This document shows positions 1 to 5,275 of a DNA stretch of 5,691 nucleotides, one piece after another. The stretch's first letter is position 1. Every line of letters starts with the position of its first letter. This DNA is from Methanosarcinaceae archaeon. GTDB taxonomy: Archaea > Halobacteriota > Methanosarcinia > Methanosarcinales > Methanosarcinaceae. The DNA lies in the NCBI GenBank assembly GCA_030596385.1, contig JAUVKD010000080.1:1-5691 (forward strand), in the 5' to 3' direction. A model generated the notes under the pieces. The model made no database searches. It was not told where the DNA came from and was given only the letters and a program-made list of their open reading frames with translations. The position numbers and the translations under genes were made by a program.

Positions 1-218
1 AGCCTGAGATACTTACCCGATTCTCCGATAGTTGTCTTGTCCATTACAAAATCCACAAGTTCACCAGGCGTCATCCTGAATGGAAAATCAAATAGCGCAA
101 GGTTAAATCCGAATGCATAACATATCGGCGCCGCCCTTGCAATCGCACGGTAGTGTGCATCAAGTATCTTGATACGGTCATACGTATTAACGATTCCAAT
201 TGTTTGCATTATACTCAT
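1..218 (-). CDS. DUF531-like archaeal protein, N-terminal part (runs off the left edge)
   Basis: An open frame continues from an ATG at 218 to the window edge, giving about 72 residues with no stop. The N-terminus reads MQTIGIVNTYD after a short MSI extension, followed by AHYRAIARAAPICYAFGFN, LALFDFPF and later TTIGESGKYL. From memory this pattern fits the archaeal DUF531 family, whose function is unknown; I could not run a search. The start is ambiguous. In-frame ATGs lie at 230, 218 and 209. The one at 209 is preceded by a GATGAG sequence at SD-like distance and would put the protein start where I expect family members to begin. The gene follows the acetyltransferase stop by only about 3 to 24 bases depending on the start chosen, so it is probably the third gene of the larE operon. 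The C-terminal part lies outside the window. Confidence 0.72.
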   Translation of the reverse strand, partial: MSIMQTIGIVNTYDRIKILDAHYRAIARAAPICYAFGFNLALFDFPFRMTPGELVDFVMDKTTIGESGKYLR

Positions 219-233
219 CTGCCTGATCATTCA

Positions 234-662
234 TTAAATCCGTAGTCGCATTGCACTCTGCCTGCATCTTTCAAACCTGTCGCATTTGGCACAGTCATCC
301 CATAGATTCAACTTTTCGCAATCCTGTAATTTTAAAAACCCCACTTTTTCGAAAAAATATGGTGCTGTTGTTCGAACATATAGATATTCAAGGTTATACG
401 GCGCGTTTTCGACAAAATACCTGACAAGCATCGAGCCAATTCCTTTGCTTCGGTGGTTCGGATGCACTGCTATGGAATGAAGTTCCGGATATTTATTTTC
501 AACCGTGGCTGCGCATCCAAGTACCATGCTACCGGATTCTGCAACAATAAAGTTATTTATTCCAACCCCGTCCATGTCAAGAAAATATGTTGACAGCAGT
601 TTTTGAATAGACTCAATGTCGCATTCACCTGCTTTTCTTATTATGATCAATTTATTGTTCAC
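234..662 (-). CDS. GNAT-family N-acetyltransferase with Cys-rich tail
   Basis: The product is 142 residues, a normal size for a single-domain GCN5-related N-acetyltransferase, which transfers an acetyl group from acetyl-CoA to an amine. The acetyl-CoA loop is R71-S-K-G74-I-G76, preceded by the beta-4 strand ELHSIAVHPNH (60-70). The motif B region is APYFFEKVGF (100-109). The ELHSIAVHP and YLYVRTTAPYFFEKVGF pattern resembles the ArgA-like (N-acetylglutamate synthase-like) branch, but the substrate cannot be told from sequence. The C-terminus carries LWDDCAKCDRFERC, that is C124-x2-C127-x5-C133, a possible metal or redox site. The start is GTG at 662, overlapping the larE TGA as GTGA. A GAGGT ribosome binding site (666-670) lies inside larE, so translation is probably coupled. 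Confident of the fold, not of the substrate. Confidence 0.9.
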   Translation of the reverse strand: MNNKLIIIRKAGECDIESIQKLLSTYFLDMDGVGINNFIVAESGSMVLGCAATVENKYPELHSIAVHPNHRSKGIGSMLVRYFVENAPYNLEYLYVRTTAPYFFEKVGFLKLQDCEKLNLWDDCAKCDRFERCRQSAMRLRI

Positions 663-1465
663 AGAACCTCATCCATACTCCCGCTTCGAAATCCCTCGAT
701 ATCCAGTGTTACGTAATCAAAACCCAGTTGTTTAAGACGATACACAATCCTCTCCCGATCCTGTAAAACCTTGTAAGTCTCGGATGGTATAACCTCCACA
801 CGCGCTATGCTGCTCCTGTCGCTATGGTCGCGCACCCTAACCTGCGTAAATCCCATTGAAAAAAGATAATCCTCTGCTGCTCCGACACGTTTGAGAGCCT
901 GTTTTGTTATTGCCTGCCCGTATGGGAACCTTGTGGACAGGCACGCCATGGACGGCTTGTCTGCAACAGACAGGCCAATCGTGCGGGCGGTTCTGCGCAC
1001 TTCATCTTTTGTCATTCCGAATTCCGTAAATGGCGTAAATACCCGCCCACCTGCTTCAACAATTGCCTTATATCCTGGCCGATATCCCTGAATTTCCGAT
1101 GCATTGGTGCCTTCGAGTATCACATTGAACCCTTCTTTATCAGCAATGTCAATTAGAATGTGCAGAAGCCCTTTTTTGCAATGATAACACCTCTCTTGCG
1201 TATTTAAGGCAAAACCGGGCACTTTCAGTTCATTAAAATGCACAACCCGATGCGAGATCCCTATCTCAGAAGCGGTGTATTCTGCAGATTTTAATTCACG
1301 TTTTGGAAAAGTCAACGATTTTGCTGTAACTGCCAGGGCGCGCTTTCCAAGCGCTTCGTATGCAAGTGCGGCAAGAGTCGCACTATCCACGCCACCGGAG
1401 AATGCGATGATCACACTTTCTTTTTTAGCAATTGCTTCTTTGATCAGTTCGATATTTTCTTGCAT
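659..1465 (-). CDS. larE: LarE-type ATP-dependent sacrificial sulfur transferase (PP-loop)
   Basis: The product is 268 residues, typical of the LarE family. The N-terminal PP-loop SGGVDS (23-28) binds ATP, which adenylates the substrate carboxylate before sulfur is inserted. In the characterised bacterial pathway LarE sulfurates the nickel-pincer nucleotide precursor for lactate racemase. Other family signatures are EGTNASE (118-124), YRPG (128-131), KPSMACLSTRFPYG (170-183) and the C-terminal GFRSGSM (258-264). C175 aligns with the sulfur-donating cysteine (C176) of Lactobacillus plantarum LarE. C93 and C96 (ERCYHCKKG) form a CxxC motif. Three such cysteines mark the [4Fe-4S] subclass described for Thermotoga maritima LarE, in which the cluster rather than a sacrificed cysteine supplies sulfur. 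The ATG is preceded by AAGGAT at a distance of 5. It is the first gene of the operon. No larA, larB or larC is visible, so the physiological substrate is open. Confidence 0.9.
   Translation of the reverse strand: MQENIELIKEAIAKKESVIIAFSGGVDSATLAALAYEALGKRALAVTAKSLTFPKRELKSAEYTASEIGISHRVVHFNELKVPGFALNTQERCYHCKKGLLHILIDIADKEGFNVILEGTNASEIQGYRPGYKAIVEAGGRVFTPFTEFGMTKDEVRRTARTIGLSVADKPSMACLSTRFPYGQAITKQALKRVGAAEDYLFSMGFTQVRVRDHSDRSSIARVEVIPSETYKVLQDRERIVYRLKQLGFDYVTLDIEGFRSGSMDEVL
666..670 (-). promoter_or_regulatory. Ribosome binding site of the GNAT gene inside larE
   Basis: On the minus strand GAGGT lies within the last codons of larE, 3 bases upstream of the GTG start at 662. Together with the GTGA stop/start overlap it decides the GTG start and implies translational coupling. 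Confidence 0.7.
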
Positions 1466-1470
1466 TTTGT

Positions 1471-1476
1471 ATCCTT
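1471..1476 (-). promoter_or_regulatory. Ribosome binding site of larE
   Basis: The minus strand reads AAGGAT, then ACAAA, then the ATG at 1465. This is a reasonable archaeal SD at normal spacing and supports the chosen start. Confidence 0.6.
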
Positions 1477-1498
1477 TGGTATGAAATTTTTTATTTTC

Positions 1499-1516
1499 TT
1501 CCGGGATGGTCCGGAA
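1499..1516. promoter_or_regulatory. Dyad TTCCGG-N6-CCGGAA upstream of larE (candidate operator)
   Basis: A perfect 6-bp inverted repeat separated by GATGGT lies 34-51 bases before the larE start codon. A second dyad, TGCAGA-N15-TCTGCA (1520-1546), follows directly. Between the first dyad and the gene there is an A/T-rich stretch (1481-1498) that could serve as TATA box. Position and symmetry fit a regulator site or a leader hairpin; neither role is proven. Confidence 0.35.
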
Positions 1517-1608
1517 AATTGCAGAAAAAAATAATGATTATCTGCATTCTTGCTAATGCGTCCTTTGCGACGTATGGTGCATATGCTTTTATTGTACAAT
1601 TTCAGTTT

Positions 1609-1930
1609 TTTGTATAAGATATTGGTGCTTGTTCAGGTGATTTTGATGTCAGGTCACTCCGCCGTAGGCGGAGCACCCCGCCATCACCGATGAAATTCTC
1701 ATATTTTTACTTTTAATGTATAAAGTGAATTATCTTTTAGATATTAAAAACCATTTTCGTTGGGAGTGATATGAAAACACGCCGCCTGCGGCAGATGTAT
1801 TGTTTTTTTGATTGTGCATAATGTATAACTTTTTGTACTCAAAGTAAATGCGACCGCAGAAAGCATTTTCTTGTTCAGATAAAACAATCTCATTTATGCA
1901 CCGATCTTACTAAAACTATACAAATACAAA
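1609..1930 (+). repeat. Dispersed hairpin repeat, copy A
   Basis: Positions 1641-1800 align without gaps to 3291-3450 (copy B), with 133 of 160 bases identical by hand count. A further 33 bases (1878-1910) are identical to 3465-3497, followed by a shared 15-base tail at 1916-1930. Copy A has about 63 extra bases between the T-run and the conserved tail. It holds two GC-rich hairpins, TCCGCC-GTA-GGCGGA (1658-1672) and GCCGC-CT-GCGGC (1781-1792), the second followed by T7 (1803-1809). The ends look partly inverted: TTTGTATAAGAT..TGGTGC at 1609-1628 against GCACCGATCTT (1898-1908) and TATACAAA (1917-1924). The strand is arbitrary. No ORF is carried. A MITE-like element is the simplest reading; a structured RNA is possible. 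Confidence 0.8.
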
Positions 1931-2019
1931 TATTGTGTAAATCAATCGATATTATCCTAATACATGAGTTTACGATACTTTAAAATCTCTGCCAACTTAA
2001 TCTTTTCCATTCAATCTGA

Positions 2020-2400
2020 AAATTTCCACCTGAAATTGACCCATTTTTCCCACCAATTTTGGTCCACCACCTGTATAACCGTTCATATTTTTAATAGTTA
2101 CTATTTCCCTCCAATCCTATCTTGGCCCTGCAGTGGCTCGTACTCCTTCAGCCTATAACTCTTTTTAATAATGTAAAAAATATGTGAATTATGTAACAGT
2201 TTATCTAAAATAGCGGTTGCAATAATATTATCCTTGAAGAGCGAAACCCATTCTTCAAATGGTCGATTTGTATTCAATATTATTGAACCACGTTCACATC
2301 TTCTTGACATCAATTGGAAAAACAGGGTAGCACTATCTTTTGTCAAATGTATCGGGCAGCAGTTATCATTTCGATAATTGCTTTTGTAATCTTAATAATT
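2020..2400 (-). mobile_element. IS21-family element remnant (right end plus istB tail)
   Basis: The C-terminal part of an IstB-like ATPase is followed downstream (2021-2070) by spaced motifs such as TTTCCACCTGAAATTGACCC and CACCAATTTTGGTCCACC. These GGTGG/GACC-rich motifs are typical of the region between istB and the terminus of IS21-type elements. No istA transposase and no N-terminal IstB Walker A region is present, so the element is dead. The left boundary toward hisI is blurred: 2347-2400 can be read only with frameshifts. The exact outer end is not clear. Confidence 0.6.
2101..2346 (-). pseudogene. istB: istB, C-terminal fragment of IS21 helper ATPase
   Basis: About 81 residues remain of a protein normally near 250. 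Diagnostic stretches are SATLFFQLMSRRCERGSIILNTN (6-27, with the sensor TN), PFEEW (29-33), FKDNIIATAILDKLLHNSH (37-55) and SYRLKEY (63-69). IstB is the AAA+ helper that directs the IS21 transposase IstA to target DNA. The apparent start is a TTG and simply marks where the preserved frame begins. Upstream, in two different frames, bits such as an IIE-like sequence near the expected Walker B (IIDE) position hint at frameshifted remains up to about 2400. The Walker A domain is absent. It is clearly a broken gene, with no sign of a function of its own. Confidence 0.8.
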
Positions 2401-2439
2401 ATACCAGCAGCTTTTCTGCGGTGAAGACATTGCTGTGCT

Positions 2440-2814
2440 TCAATACACTTCATCAGGTTCAAACACTTTTTCACCAACAATGTCACCTTTTATCGTGCGG
2501 TAGAAACACGATCGGAATCCAGTATGACAGGCGCCTCCAATTTGCTCGACTTGAAGCAAAATTGCATCCATGTCGCAATCAACTCTTATATCATGTATGA
2601 TCTGCACATGTCCTGAACTTTCACCTTTTTTCCACTGTTTCTGGCGGCTGCGGCTCCAATAATGACCGTTTCCCGTCTCGATTGTATTTTCAAGGGCTTC
2701 CCTGTTCATGTATGCGAGCATCAGGACTTCACCTGTTTTGTAATCCTGTGAAATTGCAGTGATCAATCCATTATCATCGTATTTAAGATCATCAAGATTT
2801 ATCATATCAGCCAT
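2440..2814 (-). CDS. hisI: Phosphoribosyl-AMP cyclohydrolase (histidine biosynthesis)
   Basis: The product is 124 residues, the usual length of the stand-alone archaeal enzyme. It opens the adenine ring of phosphoribosyl-AMP to give the ProFAR-type intermediate, the third step of histidine synthesis, in the cytoplasm. Family motifs are [18 protein letters not shown] (24-41), [18 protein letters not shown] (51-68), DCDMDA (79-84) and [14 protein letters not shown] (93-106). C80, C96 and C103 show the 16 and 7 residue spacing of the zinc ligands C93, C109 and C116 of the Methanothermobacter enzyme. No HisE domain is fused and no other his gene is adjacent, as is common in archaea. The ATG at 2814 has no SD. 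The ATG at 2805 (M4) sits about 27 bases from a TATA box and may be the true, leaderless start. Confidence 0.96.
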   Translation of the reverse strand: MADMINLDDLKYDDNGLITAISQDYKTGEVLMLAYMNREALENTIETGNGHYWSRSRQKQWKKGESSGHVQIIHDIRVDCDMDAILLQVEQIGGACHTGFRSCFYRTIKGDIVGEKVFEPDEVY

Positions 2815-2828
2815 TAATGATTATATGG

Positions 2829-2836
2829 TATAAAAA
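2829..2836 (-). promoter_or_regulatory. TATA box of hisI
   Basis: The minus strand reads TTTTTATA, centred at about 2832. Archaeal TATA boxes are centred about 26-27 bases before the transcription start, which would put the start close to 2805, exactly the second in-frame ATG of hisI. That predicts a leaderless transcript. Confidence 0.5.
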
Positions 2837-2841
2837 CTAAG

Positions 2842-2860
2842 ATGTTCGCATATGGAACAT
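2842..2860. promoter_or_regulatory. Dyad ATGTTC-N7-GAACAT directly upstream of the hisI TATA box
   Basis: A perfect 6-bp inverted repeat with a GCATATG spacer begins 5 bases upstream of the TATA box, where archaeal activators or repressors often bind. No regulator gene is visible nearby. Confidence 0.4.
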
Positions 2861-3048
2861 GTTTCTATTGTCACCTATATTTCCAACAATCATTCATGGA
2901 TTTTTAACACAGTTGCCATATGATACAGTTCTACTCAATCTCTTTTTTGAATTAATCAATGGATATTTGATTTTGGAAATTTTGAGGAAATGCAGAGAAC
3001 AAATACATATGGGAATTGAGAGTCGGCGTTTACCACCCCGAATTTTAC

Positions 3049-3144
3049 CTATAACCCATGTTCTCCGGTATAGCACCAAAACTTACAGTTTTCATCCATC
3101 AATATCACCTCATAACGTCTGATGACATCGATTTTCACTAGCAT
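3049..3144 (-). CDS. Very short ORF behind a strong ribosome binding site (unrecognised, possibly a gene remnant)
   Basis: The minus strand at 3104-3111 reads GAGGTGAT, nearly the full complement of the archaeal 16S tail, then ATTG, then an ATG at 3099. That frame gives only 16 residues (MDENCKFWCYTGEHGL) before TAG at 3049-3051. The same frame opens earlier at an ATG at 3144, giving 31 residues. After the stop, the neighbouring frame continues to about 2894 without a stop, which could be the frameshifted rest of an old gene. I recognise no family. It points toward hisI, about 290 bases upstream of it, but contains a single histidine, so a his leader peptide is unlikely. It may be a real small protein, a broken gene, or chance. 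Confidence 0.25.
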   Translation of the reverse strand: MLVKIDVIRRYEVILMDENCKFWCYTGEHGL

Positions 3145-3277
3145 ATCACTTTCATGCTTTTTTCAGATTAAGAACGGACTTAAATATATAACCATTTTAT
3201 ATTTCCTGTTTATTATAATACATAAAAAACAGATCATGTATTTACAAAAACACCCAAGAAAAATTAAAAATTATGGG

Positions 3278-3514
3278 TTTGTGTAGGTAATTTTGATGCC
3301 GGGTCAATCCGCCGTAGGCGGCGCACCTCGTCATCACTGATGAAATTATCGTCTTTTCGCATTTAACGAATAAAGTGAATTATCTTATAGATACTAAACA
3401 CCATTTTCGTGAGGAGTGATATTGAAATGCGCCGCCTGCGGCGGTTGTGTTGTTTTTTGATTCCGATAAAACAATCTCATTTATGCACCGATCTTACAGC
3501 TATACAAATACAAA
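3278..3514 (+). repeat. Dispersed hairpin repeat, copy B
   Basis: This is the second copy of the repeat at 1609-1930, in the same orientation; see copy A for the alignment. Its hairpins are CCGCC-GTA-GGCGG (3309-3321), TCATCA-C-TGATGA (3331-3343) and CGCCGC-CT-GCGGCG (3430-3443), the last followed by T6 (3453-3458). The ends are imperfectly inverted: TTTGTGTAGGT (3278-3288) against AGCTATACAAA (3498-3508), 9 of 11 positions. The 12-mer AAAATTAAAAAT stands at 3260-3271 and again at 3512-3523. That could be a target-site duplication, although it is low-complexity sequence. Copy B lacks the roughly 63-bp segment found in copy A. Confidence 0.8.
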
Positions 3515-3745
3515 ATTAAAAATGATACCTAAAATTGCTACCCGATTGCAGAATCATATCGGGAACTGGAGAGAGGTAACGTGGAAAGTTGGGTTTGAAT
3601 GGACATAAATCCCGGATACAGAAACTGACGACCATGATGAAGTATGAGTACTAAATTTCTCCTAAAAATTTGTTATTCCCCTTCTTTAGTCAACCACCTG
3701 AAGGCACTTGAATATCTTATCAGGTCTCAGGTCAGATATTCCCAC

Positions 3746-3752
3746 AAAAAAA
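3746..3752 (-). terminator. T-run terminator after the MFS gene
   Basis: Seven T residues on the minus strand lie about 31 bases beyond the stop codon of the transporter. Archaeal polymerase commonly stops at such U-tracts without a hairpin. A perfect palindrome over the stop codon (3772-3788) lies just before it. Confidence 0.4.
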
Positions 3753-3771
3753 GATGTTATCGCAGTCAGCA

Positions 3772-3788
3772 ATGTAAATTATTTACAT
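3772..3788. repeat. Perfect palindrome ATGTAAAT-T-ATTTACAT over the MFS stop codon
   Basis: Eight-base arms with a one-base centre include the last Met codon and the TAA of the transporter. In RNA the tiny loop would force the innermost pairs open. As DNA it resembles a dimeric repressor site. Its role is unknown. Confidence 0.4.
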
Positions 3789-4907
3789 AACACTTTTTCG
3801 CAATAACACAGATGCTCCTAAAATAATTGCGTTAACATAAAATATCAACTCAAGGCCAAAATGTTCAGTGAATATACCTGCAATAAGTGGCATAATTGCC
3901 AGTCCGGCATAAGTACATGTATTAAATAAACCCATGGCAAGACCGCGATCTGTGTCCATATTAGATGCTGCGATTGGCAGTCCGACCATCGCAATACCTG
4001 AACCTGCACCGAGTACGATAAATCCTGATATGGGAAATTGTATTGCAATTAAAGCACCAATGCTAGAAATTCCCATACCGGCGCGTATCATTGTATAATA
4101 CCCGATCAATAATCTACTTACTAAAAAAGATGTGACCATTGCACTTACGTATAAACCGGCTATGGCAGCACCAAGTTCGGTTTTTGTTAATATATCCGCG
4201 CTGTAGTCAGGATAAAAGGCTACAAGAACACCCGTCGATCCGAATAGAATAAACGAAAGTATCCAGACATTAATAAAACGATTATCAAACAATGTGGAAA
4301 TTGTTTTTTTGACTTCGATCGAGACATCATCACTTATATTTTTGTGCGCCTGTTTAATTATGAACGGTTTCGCATACATCAATTTAGGCAAAGCCAGTAT
4401 CAAAACAATACCTGAAGCAATTGTGAATACCAATATTCCATTTTTAATATTAGTTCTTGCCAAAAATCCGGAGATAGCCACACCTGTTGCAAGGCCGGCA
4501 TTTAATAAAAAGGTAAATTCGCCTATGCAGTGATTTCGATTCTTAAATTCTGAAAGCATTGAAAATGCTGCTGGAAAAAATGCGCCACATGCTGACCCCT
4601 CTATAAATCGTGCGAGAGAAATAATCCATATATCATTTGATGCCATTATTAACAATCCTGACATCACAGTCAGGAATACTCCAAGAAATATGAATATAAG
4701 GTTACCGTGCCTGCCAGCCAATATACCAAAGGGAAGCATTGTGACAAGTGCTCCTATAAAATATGATGAAAAAAGTAAACTTGATGCAATTGGACCGTAG
4801 GATACATGGTGAGATGCCGCAAGTTCCGGTAAAACCGGAATGGCTGCGTCAGATAGCCCCATCATTACAAAAACAGAGCAGTACAATAAAATCTTATCAG
4901 TATCCAT
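3783..4907 (-). CDS. Major facilitator superfamily transporter
   Basis: The product is 374 residues, slightly short for a 12-helix MFS protein, with hydrophobic segments at roughly 6-26, 40-62, 70-90, 93-117, 128-150, 155-175, 213-232, 245-270, 274-292, 293-312, 320-345 and 350-370. A polar central loop (176-212) divides the two halves. Motif A after helix 2 is GILAGRHGN (61-69), where the usual Asp of GxLADRxGR is Gly65. Helix 4 has the conserved R100 (ARFIEGSACG), and helix 5 has the GxxxG-type LNAGLATGVAISG. This suggests a proton- or ion-coupled exporter of the drug-efflux kind in the cytoplasmic membrane; the substrate cannot be named. The ATG at 4907 follows AAGGCGG at 4 bases. A TATA-like TTATATTA (4927-4934) is so close that a leaderless start is also possible. 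It is a single-gene unit. Confidence 0.9.
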   Translation of the reverse strand: MDTDKILLYCSVFVMMGLSDAAIPVLPELAASHHVSYGPIASSLLFSSYFIGALVTMLPFGILAGRHGNLIFIFLGVFLTVMSGLLIMASNDIWIISLARFIEGSACGAFFPAAFSMLSEFKNRNHCIGEFTFLLNAGLATGVAISGFLARTNIKNGILVFTIASGIVLILALPKLMYAKPFIIKQAHKNISDDVSIEVKKTISTLFDNRFINVWILSFILFGSTGVLVAFYPDYSADILTKTELGAAIAGLYVSAMVTSFLVSRLLIGYYTMIRAGMGISSIGALIAIQFPISGFIVLGAGSGIAMVGLPIAASNMDTDRGLAMGLFNTCTYAGLAIMPLIAGIFTEHFGLELIFYVNAIILGASVLLRKSVM

Positions 4908-4911
4908 TAAG

Positions 4912-4918
4912 CCGCCTT
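4912..4918 (-). promoter_or_regulatory. SD-like sequence of the MFS gene
   Basis: AAGGCGG on the minus strand precedes the ATG at 4907 by four bases. It conflicts with the nearby TATA-like box at 4927-4934, which would place the transcription start at about 4905. One of the two signals is therefore probably not used. Confidence 0.45.
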
Positions 4919-4926
4919 TTTAAAAG

Positions 4927-4934
4927 TAATATAA
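4927..4934 (-). promoter_or_regulatory. Possible TATA box of the MFS gene
   Basis: TTATATTA on the minus strand is centred 23-24 bases before the start codon. It would give a transcript starting at or near the ATG. Confidence 0.35.
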
Positions 4935-5140
4935 TTGGTGTTTGTTTAGCGATTTTTGACGCCGAAGCAATCCCATGGGGGTCTTGCAGTCCCAAATCAC
5001 TGGCGTGAACGATGACGTTTTCAGGGCATTTCAACTTATTGAATAAATGTGGGCAACGCAGCAGAGCATTTTTACAAACCAATGTTATTAAAAATATTAC
5101 GTTTTGTCCGATCGATGTGTATGTGTATATTTGGTAATGT

Positions 5141-5232
5141 TTGAAATCCGCCGCCTGCGGCGGTATTGCTGCGCGGGGTCTTGCAGTATAGGCTGTACAT
5201 CGGCATTTTATTGAAATCACCTATACAAATAC
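5141..5232. repeat. Degenerate third relative of the hairpin repeat (copy C)
   Basis: TTGAAAT-N-CGCCGCCTGCGGCGGT at 5141-5164 matches copy B at 3422-3445 except for one base. The tail CTATACAAATAC (5221-5232) lies at almost the same distance from the hairpin as in copy B (offset 1719 against 1721). Between them, 5187-5207 resembles the reverse complement of the copy B tail (ATGC-CGAT-ACAGC-TATAC pattern). Orientation is therefore uncertain, and the copy may be rearranged. Confidence 0.5.
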
Positions 5233-5275
5233 TATAATTGTAATTACATCCCTGCAAAACAAAGTTGACAAATAT

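Larger units (their letters stand above)
1466..2020. other. Intergenic region between larE and the IS21 remnant
   Basis: No convincing gene is found on either strand. The right-hand start of the larE operon (promoter and two dyads) occupies 1466-1550. Repeat copy A covers about 1609-1930. The stretch 1935-2020 is AT-rich and may be the outer part of the IS21-type end. Confidence 0.6.
2861..3782. other. Intergenic region between hisI and the MFS gene
   Basis: Longer open frames here (for example 2859-3122 on plus and 2894-3079 on minus) have no family signature, no ribosome binding site and poor codon character, so I do not call them. The region contains a short minus-strand ORF with a strong SD (3049-3144), an AT-rich stretch (3160-3275), repeat copy B, and a T-run after the MFS gene. 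A plus-strand frame of 28 codons at 3522-3608 directly after copy B is unrecognised and probably chance. Confidence 0.6.

Noticed and set aside
1781..1809. GC hairpin plus T-run in the repeats as an intrinsic terminator
   Set aside because: The T-run begins 10 or more bases after the stem, no plus-strand gene lies upstream, and the pair is part of the conserved repeat.
2859..3122. Open frames on both strands between hisI and copy B (87 and 61 codons)
   Set aside because: No ribosome binding site, no recognisable motif, and composition like the surrounding spacer. They are most likely chance frames.
3339..3360. TGATGA in the repeats as a box C of a C/D guide RNA
   Set aside because: No box D (CTGA) at a proper distance in either copy, and the sequence is explained by the palindrome.
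3522..3608. 28-codon plus-strand ORF starting directly after copy B
   Set aside because: No SD, no known family, and the ATG lies in the AT-rich direct repeat.
4977..5187. 13-base direct repeat GGGGTCTTGCAGT at 4978-4990 and 5175-5187
   Set aside because: It is an isolated match with no similar flanks and out of phase in reading frame. It may be chance.
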